A stretch of 45,979 bases of DNA from Acidobacteriota bacterium (GCA_027314025.1 DAHVCP010000015.1:1-45979); one strand, 5' to 3'; numbered from the stretch's first letter, positions 28,227 through 36,517 are shown. The notes: generated by a model from the sequence alone, not told the origin. Translations and numbers: made by a program.

Positions 28227-28575
28227 TGGGCGCCGTTGCCGCGGCTGAGCTTGTCCACGGTGGCGATCCAGGCGTTCAGCATATTTCCTGGCGCGGGCCC
28301 CAGCGCGACTGCGCCGTGGCGGAGCAGCCGCGGGCTAAAGCCCACAGCACACCGGCTAAAGCCGGTTCCACGCGGGCGCGGCGAGGGCGCTGGCTTATCG
28401 CCTGGCGCGGGCCCCGCAAATTGGTTTTCGGATTCCCCGGCCATGGGCTGATTGTAGCCCGGCGTCCCGCGCCGGGCCGCCCGGCGGGCGGGACACGGCC
28501 TGGGCCGGGCGTTGACGGGCGCGGGCCCCAGCGCGGCTACGCCGCGCGTCCCCCGCGATTGGAGCCTGGGCGCGG
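28227..28575. repeat. Hairpin-rich spacer between the BMC shell gene and the aldehyde dehydrogenase
   Basis: About 350 bases with at least four strong palindromes: GGGCTAAAGCCC (28332-28343), ACCGGCTAAAGCCGGT (28351-28366), an 8-bp stem GCCCGGCG / CGCCGGGC (28457-28477) and a 7-bp stem GCGCGGC / GCCGCGC (28531-28547). The phrase GCGCGGGCCCC recurs three times. A TACAAT hexamer on the minus strand near 28456 could be a secondary promoter. No gene is confidently supported in it. Confidence 0.6.
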
Positions 28576-28866
28576 CTATTTCGCGCCGGGCAGTTGGCCC
28601 TTGTTGGGCAGAATGCGCTCGACCTCGGAATGCGGGCGCGGGATGACATGCACGCTGACCAATTCGCCGACGCGGCGGGCGGCGGCGGCGCCGGCGTCGG
28701 TGGCGGCCTTGACCGCGCCGACGTCGCCGCGCACCATTACCGTCACGTAACCGGCGCCGATGTATTCCTTGCCCAGCAGGACGACATTGGCCGCCTTGAC
28801 CATTGCGTCGGCGGCTTCAATGGACCCCACCAGGCCTTTGGTCTCTACCATTCCCAACGCTTCCAT
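28576..28866 (-). CDS. Bacterial microcompartment shell protein, BMC-H type
   Basis: A 96-residue single-domain BMC protein (PduA/EutM/CcmK family) that would form the hexagonal tiles of a protein shell. It starts '[20 protein letters not shown]', has the pore-loop region '[19 protein letters not shown]' (34-52) and '[20 protein letters not shown]' (67-86). AGGAGG four bases before the ATG is one of the strongest ribosome binding sites in the window, as expected for an abundant shell protein. It precedes the aldehyde dehydrogenase on the same strand. No pentamer (BMC-P) or trimer gene is present here, so the rest of the shell must be elsewhere in the genome. Confidence 0.96.
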   Translation of the reverse strand: MEALGMVETKGLVGSIEAADAMVKAANVVLLGKEYIGAGYVTVMVRGDVGAVKAATDAGAAAARRVGELVSVHVIPRPHSEVERILPNKGQLPGAK

Positions 28867-29040
28867 AGTTCCTCCTGGGTTTCTTCCCGGCGGGGCGATA
28901 CCGCTGCGCACCGCACGCAACCGACGCTCTCCCAAGCGGATAAACGTACCATGCGCGGCGCGCAAGGAGCAACCGGGAGGGGCGGTTTGGGGTTGAGGAT
29001 TCAGCGTCCGGCGCCGCCCTGGGGACGAGGGCCGCGGGCT

Positions 29041-29099
29041 CTGGGGGCGCGGGCCGCTGGCCCGCAATTCGGTGCGGACGAGGCCGTCCGCGCCCCCAG
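29041..29099 (-). repeat. REP element, full copy (copy B)
   Basis: Full 59-bp element in reverse orientation. All three stems are intact; the spacer between the hairpins is ACCGAATT. It lies between the CDF gene and the BMC gene. Confidence 0.9.
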
Positions 29100-29137
29100 G
29101 AAACGCCGGGGCGGCGGGCTGTCGCGCGGGGAGGCTC

Positions 29138-30568
29138 CTAGCGGCGGTTGTCGGAGCCGGGTTCGGTATGGATGGTGACGCGCGATAGGTCGGGCCAGCG
29201 GCGGCGCAGTTCACTCTCGAAGCTGGTGACGGCCTCATGCACCTGGGCGATGGGCATGGTATCGGGAAAGGTGCAATGACAGGAGAGCAACAGGTGGCCG
29301 TCGCTGCGGCGCACCTGAATGTTGTGGCAATCGAGCATGCCGGCGGCGGCGGCAGCCGCCACCTGGGTGCCGCGGACGATATCGGCGGCGTGGCGGTCGG
29401 CGACGCCGGCGGCGGGAGCGGGCTCGCGGCGCTCCGGCTCGATGTGGGAAACGATTTGGCGGATGCGGGGAAGCTCGCGGCGCATGTCGCGCTCAATGTC
29501 GCTGACCTGATCGTGGGCGCGCTTCAGGCTCAGCTGCTCATCCAGCTCGAAATGCAGCTCGATCTCCAGACCGCCGCCGACCTCATACACGGAAAGGTTG
29601 TGGATGCTGGCGTCGTGGCGCAGGGCGATGGCGCGGATCTGTTCGAAAATATTCAGGTTGCCGGCGGCGTGCGGGCTGGTTTCCACCACCAAGTCGGCGT
29701 CGGGCAGGCGGCGGTGGATGCGCTCGGCGACCTCATCGCGGACTTGGCGGGCGCGCTCCAGGCTGAGGGTGCGGCCCAGGCCGAGGCGCAGGTCCAAGAA
29801 ATAACGGCTGCCGGAGCGGCGCAGGCGGAGGTCCTCCACCGTCTCGACGCCGGGAACGGCGGAGATGCGGCCGCGCAGTTCGGCGCGCAGCGCGGCGGGG
29901 GCTTCATCCAACAAGACGCCGGCGGCGCGGCGGCCCAAGTGCACCGCCAGCGCGAGCATGGCCAGGGCCACGGCGATGGCGCCGGCGGCGTCGGCATGCA
30001 GCAGCGCCGGCCAGCCGAAGCGCTGCCCCAGCCAGGCGACGCCCAAACCGGCGATGACCGCGGCGCTGCTCCAGAAATCGCTGCCGTAGTTGAGCGCGTC
30101 CACGGCCAGCACGTCGCTGTCGAACTGGCGCGCCGCGCGGCCCAGGACGCGGGAGCGCCAGGCGTTGACGCCCATGGAAATGCCCATCACCACGAAGGCG
30201 GCCACGGTGATGTGGAGATGGACGACGGGGGCGAAAAAGCTGGCGACGGAATCGGCCAGCACCAGGGCGGCGGTGGCCACCAACAAGCCGGTTTCCAGGA
30301 AGGCGGAGAAATTCTCGAACTTGCCGTGGCCGAAGGGGTGGTTGGCGTCGGCGGGACGAGCGGCGATACCGATCGAGACCCAGCTCAGGATCGCGGCGAA
30401 CAGGTCCAGTCCGGAGTTGGCCGCTTCGGCGGTGATGCCCAGGCTGTGCGTCGCCACCGCCACCCAAACCTTCAGCGCCAGCAGGCCGATGGTGGCCAGC
30501 AGGGAGACGAAGGCCACGCGCCGCTTGGCGCGCGCGGCGTTCGTCGCGGAGTGGGTTGTGGCGGCCAT
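29138..30568 (-). CDS. Cation diffusion facilitator (CDF) metal transporter
   Basis: Metal/proton antiporter of the CDF family, 476 residues versus the usual 300. The N-terminal 210 residues carry about six membrane helices with '[16 protein letters not shown]' (75-90). Compared with YiiP, whose transport site is Asp-Asp-His-Asp, the four positions here are Asn51, Asp55, Asn160 and Asp164 ('NSGLD', 'NYGSD'), so metal preference may differ from zinc. The cytosolic part appears to contain three ferredoxin-like (ZT-dimer) repeats instead of one, starting near '[20 protein letters not shown]', '[20 protein letters not shown]' and '[20 protein letters not shown]'. It starts at the first ATG, with no strong ribosome binding site. 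No metal-responsive regulator is adjacent. Confidence 0.92.
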   Translation of the reverse strand: MAATTHSATNAARAKRRVAFVSLLATIGLLALKVWVAVATHSLGITAEAANSGLDLFAAILSWVSIGIAARPADANHPFGHGKFENFSAFLETGLLVATAALVLADSVASFFAPVVHLHITVAAFVVMGISMGVNAWRSRVLGRAARQFDSDVLAVDALNYGSDFWSSAAVIAGLGVAWLGQRFGWPALLHADAAGAIAVALAMLALAVHLGRRAAGVLLDEAPAALRAELRGRISAVPGVETVEDLRLRRSGSRYFLDLRLGLGRTLSLERARQVRDEVAERIHRRLPDADLVVETSPHAAGNLNIFEQIRAIALRHDASIHNLSVYEVGGGLEIELHFELDEQLSLKRAHDQVSDIERDMRRELPRIRQIVSHIEPERREPAPAAGVADRHAADIVRGTQVAAAAAAGMLDCHNIQVRRSDGHLLLSCHCTFPDTMPIAQVHEAVTSFESELRRRWPDLSRVTIHTEPGSDNRR

Positions 30569-30737
30569 GGGAACGGTGAACCCAAGGCGCCCAGGGGGAA
30601 ATGGCGCAGGGCGCTTATGTAGTAGTTGAAAGGACAGCAGGCCACGGCGTCAAGTTGCACGCGGGGCCCGGGCCGGGAGCGCGTTCGCTGGGGCGAACGC
30701 TCATGGGGCGAGGGGGGGCCTTCCTCTGGGGCGTTTT

Positions 30738-30798
30738 CTGGGGGCGCGGACGGCCGCGTCCGCACCAAGATTTGCGGGCCAGCGGCCCGCGCCCCCAG
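30738..30798 (+). repeat. REP element, full copy (copy C)
   Basis: 61-bp full copy preceded by GGCGTTTT. All stems are perfect; the hairpin 1 loop is GCCG instead of GCCT, and the inter-hairpin spacer is 10 bases instead of 8. Confidence 0.9.
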
Positions 30799-30875
30799 GG
30801 CCGGCGTTGCGGGCACGCAACTTGGTGCTCCCCCGCTGCTGACTCCGCGCGAAGCAGGAACGAAACCGGCGGTGC

Positions 30876-30904
30876 TTGCGCTGGGCGGCGGGGCTTGGTA
30901 TGCT
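30876..30904 (+). promoter_or_regulatory. Putative promoter of the oxidoreductase-isomerase pair
   Basis: -35-like TTGCGC (30876-30881), 17-base spacer, -10-like TATGCT (30899-30904), about 83 bases before the ATG at 30988. It is the best-spaced promoter candidate in the window. Confidence 0.5.
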
Positions 30905-30987
30905 CCCCTCGCGCCGAAGTCTTAGGCCGGAGTTGGCCCCGCGGCGGCAAATTGCGAGTCCACCCAGGCGCCGGCGCAGGAGACTGC

Positions 30988-32547
30988 ATGTCCGAGACCG
31001 AGAACCGCCGCGCCCTGCCCACGGAAGCAGCGCCCGCTATTTCCCCCGTCAACCGCCGCGAATTTCTGGAAGCTGGCGCCGCCGCCGGCGCGCTGACGCT
31101 GCTGCCCACCCGCGCCCGCGCCGCGAAGACCGTTCCCGCCGGCCGGAAGATCAAGCTGGCTTCCATCGGCGTCGGCGCGCAGGGCACGCGCGTGATGATG
31201 GACTTCCTCCGCTTCCCCGAGGTCGAGGTGATTGCGGTCTGCGACGTCAACCTGCAAAGCGACGATTATTCGGAGTGGTCGCCGGGCGAAATTCTGGCCA
31301 AGGAACGGAAGCTGACCAACGATCCGCACTGGGGCTCGGACTGGAATGGGCCGACCTGCGGCCGGCTGCCGGCGCAGAAGCTGGTGGACGCCTATTACCG
31401 CCGCGTGCGCCATCTGGACAACTATCCCGGCTGCCGCGCCTATAACGACTTCCGCGATCTGATCGCCCAGGAGCACGACCTGGACGCGGTGGTGGTCTGC
31501 ACGCCGGATCACTGGCACGCCTTCATCTCCGTTTACGCGCTGCGCCATGGCAAACACGTCTTTTCCCAGAAATCCATGGCCCACACCATCGCCGAAGCCG
31601 GGCACATGGCGCGGGCGGCGCGGGAAACCGGGCTGGCCACGCAGGTGGCGGTGATGAATGAAGCCTCCCAAGCCACGCGCCTGCTGACCGAATGGGTGGC
31701 GGCGGGGGTGATCGGGCAGGTGCGGGAGGTGCACAACTGGTCGCAGCGGCCCTATTGGCCGCAGGGGCTGAACCGCCCCAAGGGTACGCCGATGACGCCG
31801 GCCGGCCTGGATTGGGATCTGTGGCTGGGTCCGGCGCCTTGGCGGCCCTACAACCCCATCTACCAGCCCTTCGTCTGGCGCGCCTGGTTCGATTTCGGCG
31901 AAGGCTCGATCGGCGACATGGCCAATTACAGCTTCGACACCATGTTCCGGGTGCTGGAGCTGACCGCGCCGACCACGGTCGAGGCCAGTTCAACGCCGCG
32001 CTTCAAGGAGACGTTCCCAGAGGCGGAGTTGGTGCGCTGGGAGTTTCCCGCGCGGCAGGGCAAGCTGGGCGGTCCGCGCGCGCCGGTCACCATTCATTGG
32101 TATGACGACCACCTGCGGCCGCCGCGGCCGGCGGAGCTGCTGCCCGGCGAAAAGATGAACGACTCCGCCGGCGAAGGCATGCTCTACGTCGGCGACAAGG
32201 GCAAGATTTTGTGCGGTTTCGAGGGGGCGCACCCGCGGCTGATCCCGGACAGCCGCATGAAGGACTTCACGCCGCCGCCCGACGATCTGCCGGTTTCCCC
32301 CGGCGGGTATCAGGAATGGCTCGGGGCGATCCACGGCGGGCCGATGCCGGGCGCCAACTACGAGTTCGAGCAGCCGGTGGTGGAGGCGCTGCTGCTGGGC
32401 TGCATCGCCGTCCGCGCCAGCGACAAGCTCTATTGGGATGCCGCCAACCAGCGCATCACCGCCCTGGCCGCCGGAGACAGCCAAGCGCTGGCCGCCGCCA
32501 ACGCCATGATTGATCCGCCCGCGCGGAGGCCGTTCCGCCTCTCGTAG
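30988..32547 (+). CDS. Gfo/Idh/MocA family oxidoreductase, Tat-exported
   Basis: A 519-residue NAD(P)-dependent sugar or polyol oxidoreductase. A twin-arginine signal 'NRREFLEAGAAAGALTLLPT' (22-41) precedes the Rossmann motif 'IKLASIGVGAQGTRVMMDFL', then 'LDAVVVCTPDHWHAFISVYA'. The family's E-K-P motif is altered to 'FSQKSMAHTIAEA', which keeps the Lys but loses the Glu and Pro. The long C-terminal domain ('WDLWLGPAPWRPYNPIYQPF', 'GEGSIGDMANYSFDT') is typical of the Tat-exported oxidoreductases abundant in Acidobacteria and Planctomycetes. AGGAG six bases before the ATG sets the start. It is followed by a Tat-exported isomerase, pointing to periplasmic sugar modification. Substrate unknown. 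Confidence 0.93.
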   Translation: MSETENRRALPTEAAPAISPVNRREFLEAGAAAGALTLLPTRARAAKTVPAGRKIKLASIGVGAQGTRVMMDFLRFPEVEVIAVCDVNLQSDDYSEWSPGEILAKERKLTNDPHWGSDWNGPTCGRLPAQKLVDAYYRRVRHLDNYPGCRAYNDFRDLIAQEHDLDAVVVCTPDHWHAFISVYALRHGKHVFSQKSMAHTIAEAGHMARAARETGLATQVAVMNEASQATRLLTEWVAAGVIGQVREVHNWSQRPYWPQGLNRPKGTPMTPAGLDWDLWLGPAPWRPYNPIYQPFVWRAWFDFGEGSIGDMANYSFDTMFRVLELTAPTTVEASSTPRFKETFPEAELVRWEFPARQGKLGGPRAPVTIHWYDDHLRPPRPAELLPGEKMNDSAGEGMLYVGDKGKILCGFEGAHPRLIPDSRMKDFTPPPDDLPVSPGGYQEWLGAIHGGPMPGANYEFEQPVVEALLLGCIAVRASDKLYWDAANQRITALAAGDSQALAAANAMIDPPARRPFRLS

Positions 32548-32654
32548 CCGCTGAGTTCGGAACCCAGACACTCGTAACCCTCACAGCCCTCAACCCGTCA
32601 CTCCTAAGCACGACTTTTCTTCCACCTGCCCTTCAATCCCCGGTGCCCAACGCC

Positions 32655-33512
32655 ATGCCGACCAACAGAAGAGACTTCCTCAAAATCGCCGCCGCCGCGC
32701 CGGCCGCCTTCCTGGCGGCGGATGCGCTGCCCTTGCTCGCCAACCCCCTCGGCTATCCCATCGGAGTGCAAACCTGGGAGGTCCGGCACCTGATCCCGCA
32801 CGATTTCCCCGGCACGCTGCGCATGCTAAAGGGTCTGGGCTTCCAGACCATTGAGATGTGCTCGCCCTGGGGGTACGAGCACCTCGGCTTCGGGGGGCTA
32901 AAGAAATATTCCGGCCGCCAGCTGCGGCGCATCATCCACGACCAGGGATTGACCTGCATCAGCTCGCATTTTGGCGTCACCGAACTGCAAAAGCACCAGC
33001 CGGCGCGGCTGGAGTGGGCGCATGAGATGGGGCTGACGCAGATGATGGTGCCCAGCCTGAACGGCCCCAAGCGGCCGACGGCGGATCAGGTGAAGCGCAT
33101 CGCCGACAACTACAACCAGATCGCAGCGCGGGCGCACCGCGCCGGCATCCAGCAGGGCCTGCACAACGAGAGCTGGGTGGACGGCAAGACCAACGACGGC
33201 AAGCTCATCTACAACCTGCTGTTCGAATATCTCGATCCCAAGCTGGTCAAGTTCCAGTACCAGATTTCCAGCATCGAATTCGGCTTCAACGTGCTGCATT
33301 ATTTCCGCCGCTATCCCGGGCGGTTCATCTCCATGCACCTGCAAGGCTGGTCGGCGACCGAGCACAAGATCGTGCCCATCGGCCAGGGCACGCTGAACTG
33401 GCAGGCCATCTTCGCCGCGGCGCGGCCGGCGGGCGTGAAGAATTATTTCGTCGAGATGTCGCTGCCGCTGATGAAGGCCAGCCTGCCCTACCTCAAGGCT
33501 TTCCCCGCCTAG
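32655..33512 (+). CDS. Sugar phosphate isomerase/epimerase-like TIM barrel, Tat-exported
   Basis: A 285-residue xylose-isomerase-like TIM barrel protein. It opens with a twin-arginine signal, 'MPTNRRDFLKIAAAAPAAFL'. Barrel motifs include 'IGVQTWEVRHLI', 'GFQTIEMCSPWGYEHLG', 'LTCISSHFGVTEL', 'GLHNESWVDGKTNDGKL' and 'GRFISMHLQGWS'. Putative metal ligands would be Glu and His residues in these strands, though I cannot map them exactly. A GTG four codons upstream (32643) is an alternative start. It is co-directional with the oxidoreductase, about 100 bases downstream. Similar pairs often act on sugars or inositol-like compounds. Confidence 0.88.
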   Translation: MPTNRRDFLKIAAAAPAAFLAADALPLLANPLGYPIGVQTWEVRHLIPHDFPGTLRMLKGLGFQTIEMCSPWGYEHLGFGGLKKYSGRQLRRIIHDQGLTCISSHFGVTELQKHQPARLEWAHEMGLTQMMVPSLNGPKRPTADQVKRIADNYNQIAARAHRAGIQQGLHNESWVDGKTNDGKLIYNLLFEYLDPKLVKFQYQISSIEFGFNVLHYFRRYPGRFISMHLQGWSATEHKIVPIGQGTLNWQAIFAAARPAGVKNYFVEMSLPLMKASLPYLKAFPA

Positions 33513-33541
33513 GCGGGGCGATCACGCTTCGCGGGCGTTTT

Positions 33542-33622
33542 CTGCGGGCGCGGACGGCCTCGTCCGCTTCCGGATGCGGGCCGGCGGCCCGCGCCCCCAG
33601 AGCCAGCGGCCCGCGCCCCCAG
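33542..33622 (+). repeat. REP elements left of the RAYT gene (copy D plus a partial)
   Basis: Full 59-bp copy at 33542-33600 (left outer arm CTGCGGGC, one base off the consensus), preceded by GGCGTTTT. A partial copy follows at 33602-33622 with only the end of hairpin 2 and the right outer arm. A further decayed fragment may extend to about 33645. Confidence 0.9.
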
Positions 33623-33716
33623 GCCAATGGCCTGCGCGCGCCCAGGGGCGGTGGCGCGCGCCCCGCCCCATTTGTGTGTATTGCAATCGCCCTGCTCCAG
33701 CGGTCTGCTTTGGGGA

Positions 33717-34343
33717 ATGCCTTCCAGCCCGCCCACTCCCCGCGGCTGGTCCAGCCGTGGCTACCTGCCCCACTTTGATGGCGGACCCCTGCCGCAGGCG
33801 GTTACCTACCGTTTGGCGCACACCCTGCCACCTGAAGTCGTAACGCGAATGCGGGATACCCTTCCATTGCTGCCTTTGGGAAGGCAGGCGGCCAAGTTGC
33901 GCCAGACAATCGAGGACCAGCTAGACCACTGCAGAACCGGCTGGCTCGCCAACGCCGTGATCGCGGCGCAGGTCCAGGAAAACTTGCTGTACTTCGACGG
34001 CGACCGTTACCGGCTGCACGCTTGGGTGGTCATGCCCAACCACGTCCACGTCCTGATTACCCCATCGCCGCGCGCGAGCATGGCGCGAATCGTGCACGGA
34101 TGGAAAACATATACCGCCAGGCGGGCAAACCAAGCACTGGGGCGAGCGGGGCGGTTTTGGCAACCCGACTACTTTGACCGGTACGTACGCGACGCACGGC
34201 ACTTCCTTGCCGTCGTGCGGTACATCGAAGCGAATCCGGTGCGGGCGGGGTTGTGCCGGCGAACGGAAGATTGGCCCTGGAGCAGCGCGGCGTTGCGTGC
34301 TGCCGCGGGGAACGAGGCAAGCGAGGCGCCGGGCCGGCGGTAA
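33717..34343 (+). CDS. REP-associated tyrosine transposase (RAYT, IS200/IS605-like Y1)
   Basis: A 208-residue single-strand DNA transposase/nuclease of the Y1 HUH group. The family opening 'SSRGYLPHFDGGPLPQAVTY' (12-31) is present, with the metal-binding HUH motif as H109-V-H111 in 'HAWVVMPNHVHVLITP'. The C-terminal helix region reads 'GRFWQPDYFDRYVRDARHFL' and ends 'YIEANPVRAGL', 'DWPWSSAA'. Catalytic Tyr candidates are Y132, Y152 and Y156. The ATG at 33717 matches the family start; the frame extends further upstream only into repeat DNA. The gene is flanked by copies of the 59-bp palindrome on both sides. RAYTs are domesticated, usually single-copy transposases thought to spread REP elements, and the flanking repeats are its most likely substrate. 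Confidence 0.94.
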   Translation: MPSSPPTPRGWSSRGYLPHFDGGPLPQAVTYRLAHTLPPEVVTRMRDTLPLLPLGRQAAKLRQTIEDQLDHCRTGWLANAVIAAQVQENLLYFDGDRYRLHAWVVMPNHVHVLITPSPRASMARIVHGWKTYTARRANQALGRAGRFWQPDYFDRYVRDARHFLAVVRYIEANPVRAGLCRRTEDWPWSSAALRAAAGNEASEAPGRR

Positions 34344-34358
34344 GACGCAAACAGCATT

Positions 34359-34383
34359 GCGGGCCGGCGGCCCGCGCCCCCAG
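34359..34383 (+). repeat. REP element, half copy (copy E)
   Basis: Hairpin 2 plus the right outer arm only (25 bp), 15 bases after the RAYT stop. First of three elements right of the gene. Confidence 0.9.
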
Positions 34384-34429
34384 GGACGAATGCCCATGGG
34401 CTGACGGCGGCATTTCGCGGCGGCGTCTT

Positions 34430-34488
34430 CTGGGGGCGCGGACGGCCTCGTCCGCTTCCGGATGCGGGCCGGCGGCCCGCGCCCCCAG
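34430..34488 (+). repeat. REP element, full copy (copy F)
   Basis: Perfect 59-bp consensus copy: outer arms CTGGGGGC and GCCCCCAG, hairpin 1 arms GCGGACG and CGTCCGC, spacer TTCCGGAT, hairpin 2 arms GCGGGCC and GGCCCGC. The left flank is GGCGTCTT. Confidence 0.95.
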
Positions 34489-34533
34489 GGACGAATGCCC
34501 ATGGGCTGACGGCGGCATCCGCGGCGGCGTCTT

Positions 34534-34592
34534 CCGGGGGCGCGGACGGCCTCGTCCGCTTCCGGATGCGGGCCGGCGGCCCGCGCCCCCAG
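34534..34592 (+). repeat. REP element, full copy (copy G)
   Basis: Full copy with one change in the left outer arm (CCGGGGGC). It starts 104 bases after copy F, and the intervening ~45 bases are nearly the same as those between E and F, so F and G are a tandem duplication. Confidence 0.95.
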
Positions 34593-34630
34593 GGCCAGCG
34601 GCGCGCCCAGGCCCCGCGACCCCGGGGCGA

Positions 34631-35815
34631 TCAGGCTTCGACGGCGGCGCGGAGGGCGGCGGCGGAGCGGGCGACCTCCTCGTCCGTCAGCTCGGGAAAC
34701 ATCGGTAGCGACAATACCTCGGCGGCTGCCCGGTCGGCCTCCGGTAGCTGCGGAATCTGCCGGCGTCCGCCGGAAAGGCGTGGATAGTGCTGGCTCATGG
34801 CCGGCTGGCGGTGAGCGGGGATGGGGTAATAGATTTCGCTGCCGATGCCCTGCGCCAGCATCGCCGCGCGCGCCTGATCGCGGCCGGCGGGAATGCGCAC
34901 CGTGTACTGATGGAACACATGGCCGGCGGGCCGCGCGGGCAAAGCGATTTTGCCGGCGGCGGCGAGCGGCGCCAGCGCCTCCGCGTACTGCGCGGCGATC
35001 TGACGGCGGCGGCGGTTCCAAGCGCTGACGTAGGGCAGCTTGGCGCGCAGCAGCGCCGCTTGCATCTCGTCCATTCGCGCGTTCCAGCCCAGTTCTTCAT
35101 GGCGGTAGCGGTGCAGGCTGCCATGCGTGCGCAGGGCGCGGACGCGGGCGGCGAAGCGGGCATCGCCGGTGGTAACCATGCCGCCTTCGCCCAGCGCGCC
35201 CAGGTTCTTGGTGGGATAGAAGCTGAACGCGGCGGCCAAGCCCAGCGCGCCGGCGCCGCCGGCCGCGGAGCGGGCGCCGAAAGCCTGGGCCGCGTCTTCA
35301 ATAACCGGGACGCGGGCCGCCCGCGCCACGGCCAAGATGGGCTCCATCTCCGCCATTCCGCCGTAAAGGTGCACGGGAACAATCGCCGCCAATGGCGTGG
35401 AGCGCCGCGCCTTGCGCCGCCGCACCGCCGCGGCTACCTGCGCCGGATCCAGGCCGAAACCGCCGGGCGTGATATCGGCGAATTCCACCTCGGCGCCGGT
35501 CAGCAGGATGGCGCCGATGGTGGCGAAGAACGTGAACGGCGTGGTCAGCACCGCCGTGCCCGGCCCCGCCCCCGCCGCCCGCAGCGCCAAATGCAACGCG
35601 TCGGTGCCATTGGCGCAGGCGATGGCCTCGTGCACGCCCAGCGCCGCGGCCGCTTCCTTTTCCAGCGCCTCGGTCTCCGGTCCCTGCACGAACCGCCCGC
35701 TGGCCAGCACCCGCTCCATGGCCTGGGTCAGCCGCGGGCGCAGCGCCGCGGTCTGGCGCGCCAGGCTGAACTGGGGAATCACAATGGGGGGCGGAGCGGG
35801 CATGGGATTGTTCAT
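34631..35815 (-). CDS. DegT/DnrJ/EryC1/StrS family aminotransferase
   Basis: PLP-dependent enzyme that typically aminates keto-sugars for LPS, capsule or antibiotic sugars. The 394-residue protein contains 'AIACANGTDALHLALRAAG', 'TTPFTFFATIGAILLTGAEV', the PLP-contacting 'VIEDAAQAFGA' (E173, D174) and the internal aldimine Lys203 in 'FSFYPTKNLGALGEGG'. The ATG at 35815 is preferred; another ATG at 35803 is possible and a long upstream extension has no family support. A CATACT -10-like hexamer sits just upstream (35825-35820). No other sugar-nucleotide genes are adjacent, so the substrate cannot be named. Its 3' end lies 38 bases from REP copy G. Confidence 0.94.
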   Translation of the reverse strand: MNNPMPAPPPIVIPQFSLARQTAALRPRLTQAMERVLASGRFVQGPETEALEKEAAAALGVHEAIACANGTDALHLALRAAGAGPGTAVLTTPFTFFATIGAILLTGAEVEFADITPGGFGLDPAQVAAAVRRRKARRSTPLAAIVPVHLYGGMAEMEPILAVARAARVPVIEDAAQAFGARSAAGGAGALGLAAAFSFYPTKNLGALGEGGMVTTGDARFAARVRALRTHGSLHRYRHEELGWNARMDEMQAALLRAKLPYVSAWNRRRRQIAAQYAEALAPLAAAGKIALPARPAGHVFHQYTVRIPAGRDQARAAMLAQGIGSEIYYPIPAHRQPAMSQHYPRLSGGRRQIPQLPEADRAAAEVLSLPMFPELTDEEVARSAAALRAAVEA

Positions 35816-35984
35816 AATAAGTATGCTGGTCCAAGCCTGCCATGGCGGAAGCGGCAGGCGTCGCCTGGACGTCAGGTCAGGGCCGGGACCGGCAAGCCGC
35901 GGATCGGGCTCGCCGCGCGGGCCGCGGGCCGCCACCGGGCATGGACAGGCGGCATATCGAAAAACGAAGCGGGACTCGGGACAC

Positions 35985-36392
35985 ATGGACTACGAACGCA
36001 TGGATTGGATTTCGCTGGATAACTTCTTAACCACCCATCCAGCTCTCAAGAAAATCGCTCGCTGGTTCTGCGAGCATCCCGACGAGCTGCTCACCGCCGA
36101 CGCCTTCGCGGAGAAATATGGCGTGCCCGCCACCTGGCTGGATCTGAAGGGCCTGGTCATTCATAAGGTGCTGACCGCCATCGCCCCCGGCGGCGCGGTC
36201 ATTGCCCTGCCCTTCGAGGTCGGCGAGACCACGCGCTTTCGCTTCAACCGCGCACTGAGCACGCTGGTCGAGGACGTGCTGGCCAAAACCAAGCCCGGCC
36301 CGCGCCCGGATACGGTCTATCCCGAAGGCGCCGAACAAGGCAATACCGGCGGCAGAACCTGGAAGGGCTGGCGCCAGCTCCCCGGCTCGTAA
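35985..36392 (+). CDS. Conserved-looking hypothetical protein
   Basis: A 135-residue soluble protein I do not recognise. The N-terminal half is helical ('LDNFLTTHPALKKIARWFCE', 'PDELLTADAFAEKYGVPATW') and could contain a helix-turn-helix-like segment. The centre is hydrophobic beta-like ('GGAVIALPFEVGETTRFRF'), and the tail is Gly/Pro-rich. Normal residue balance, and an open frame starting at an ATG in a divergent promoter position, argue that it is real. A second ATG at 36000 is possible. It is divergent from the aminotransferase gene, and two REP copies follow it. Confidence 0.6.
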   Translation: MDYERMDWISLDNFLTTHPALKKIARWFCEHPDELLTADAFAEKYGVPATWLDLKGLVIHKVLTAIAPGGAVIALPFEVGETTRFRFNRALSTLVEDVLAKTKPGPRPDTVYPEGAEQGNTGGRTWKGWRQLPGS

Positions 36393-36410
36393 CCACGTCG
36401 GCGGCGTTTT

Positions 36411-36469
36411 CTGGGGGCGCGGACGGCCTCGTCCGCTTCCGGATGCGGGCCAGCGGCCCGCGCCCCCAG
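36411..36469 (+). repeat. REP element, full copy (copy H)
   Basis: Full 59-bp copy, left flank GGCGTTTT, all stems perfect, hairpin 2 loop AGC. It lies 18 bases after the stop of the hypothetical gene. Confidence 0.95.
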
Positions 36470-36517
36470 GAGCGGACGCTCGTGGAGGTCGAGGGCAGCC
36501 CTTCGCGGCGGCGTTTT

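Larger units (their letters stand above)
30569..30987. other. Divergent intergenic region with REP copy C and a promoter
   Basis: About 420 bases between the CDF gene (minus) and the oxidoreductase gene (plus). It contains a hairpin around 30679-30704, REP copy C at 30738-30798 and a promoter-like pair at 30876-30904. No gene was recognised. Confidence 0.5.

Noticed and set aside
28223-28444. 73-codon minus-strand frame between the BMC gene and the aldehyde dehydrogenase, with TACAAT 6 bases before its ATG and a stop overlapping the TTG of the next gene
   Set aside because: Its sequence is largely the translation of two palindromic repeats (GGCTAAAGCC cores), and it has no family resemblance. 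The promoter-like hexamer may serve the downstream gene instead. Kept as a possibility only.
29237-30622. 461-codon plus-strand frame opposite the CDF transporter
   Set aside because: Gly/Gln/His-rich composition without recognisable domains; the minus-strand reading is a clear CDF protein.
33542-34592. The 59-bp element as a tRNA-like or small RNA gene because of its cloverleaf-like fold
   Set aside because: No anticodon arm, CCA end, promoter or terminator; copies occur in both orientations and as halves, as expected of REP DNA rather than an RNA gene.
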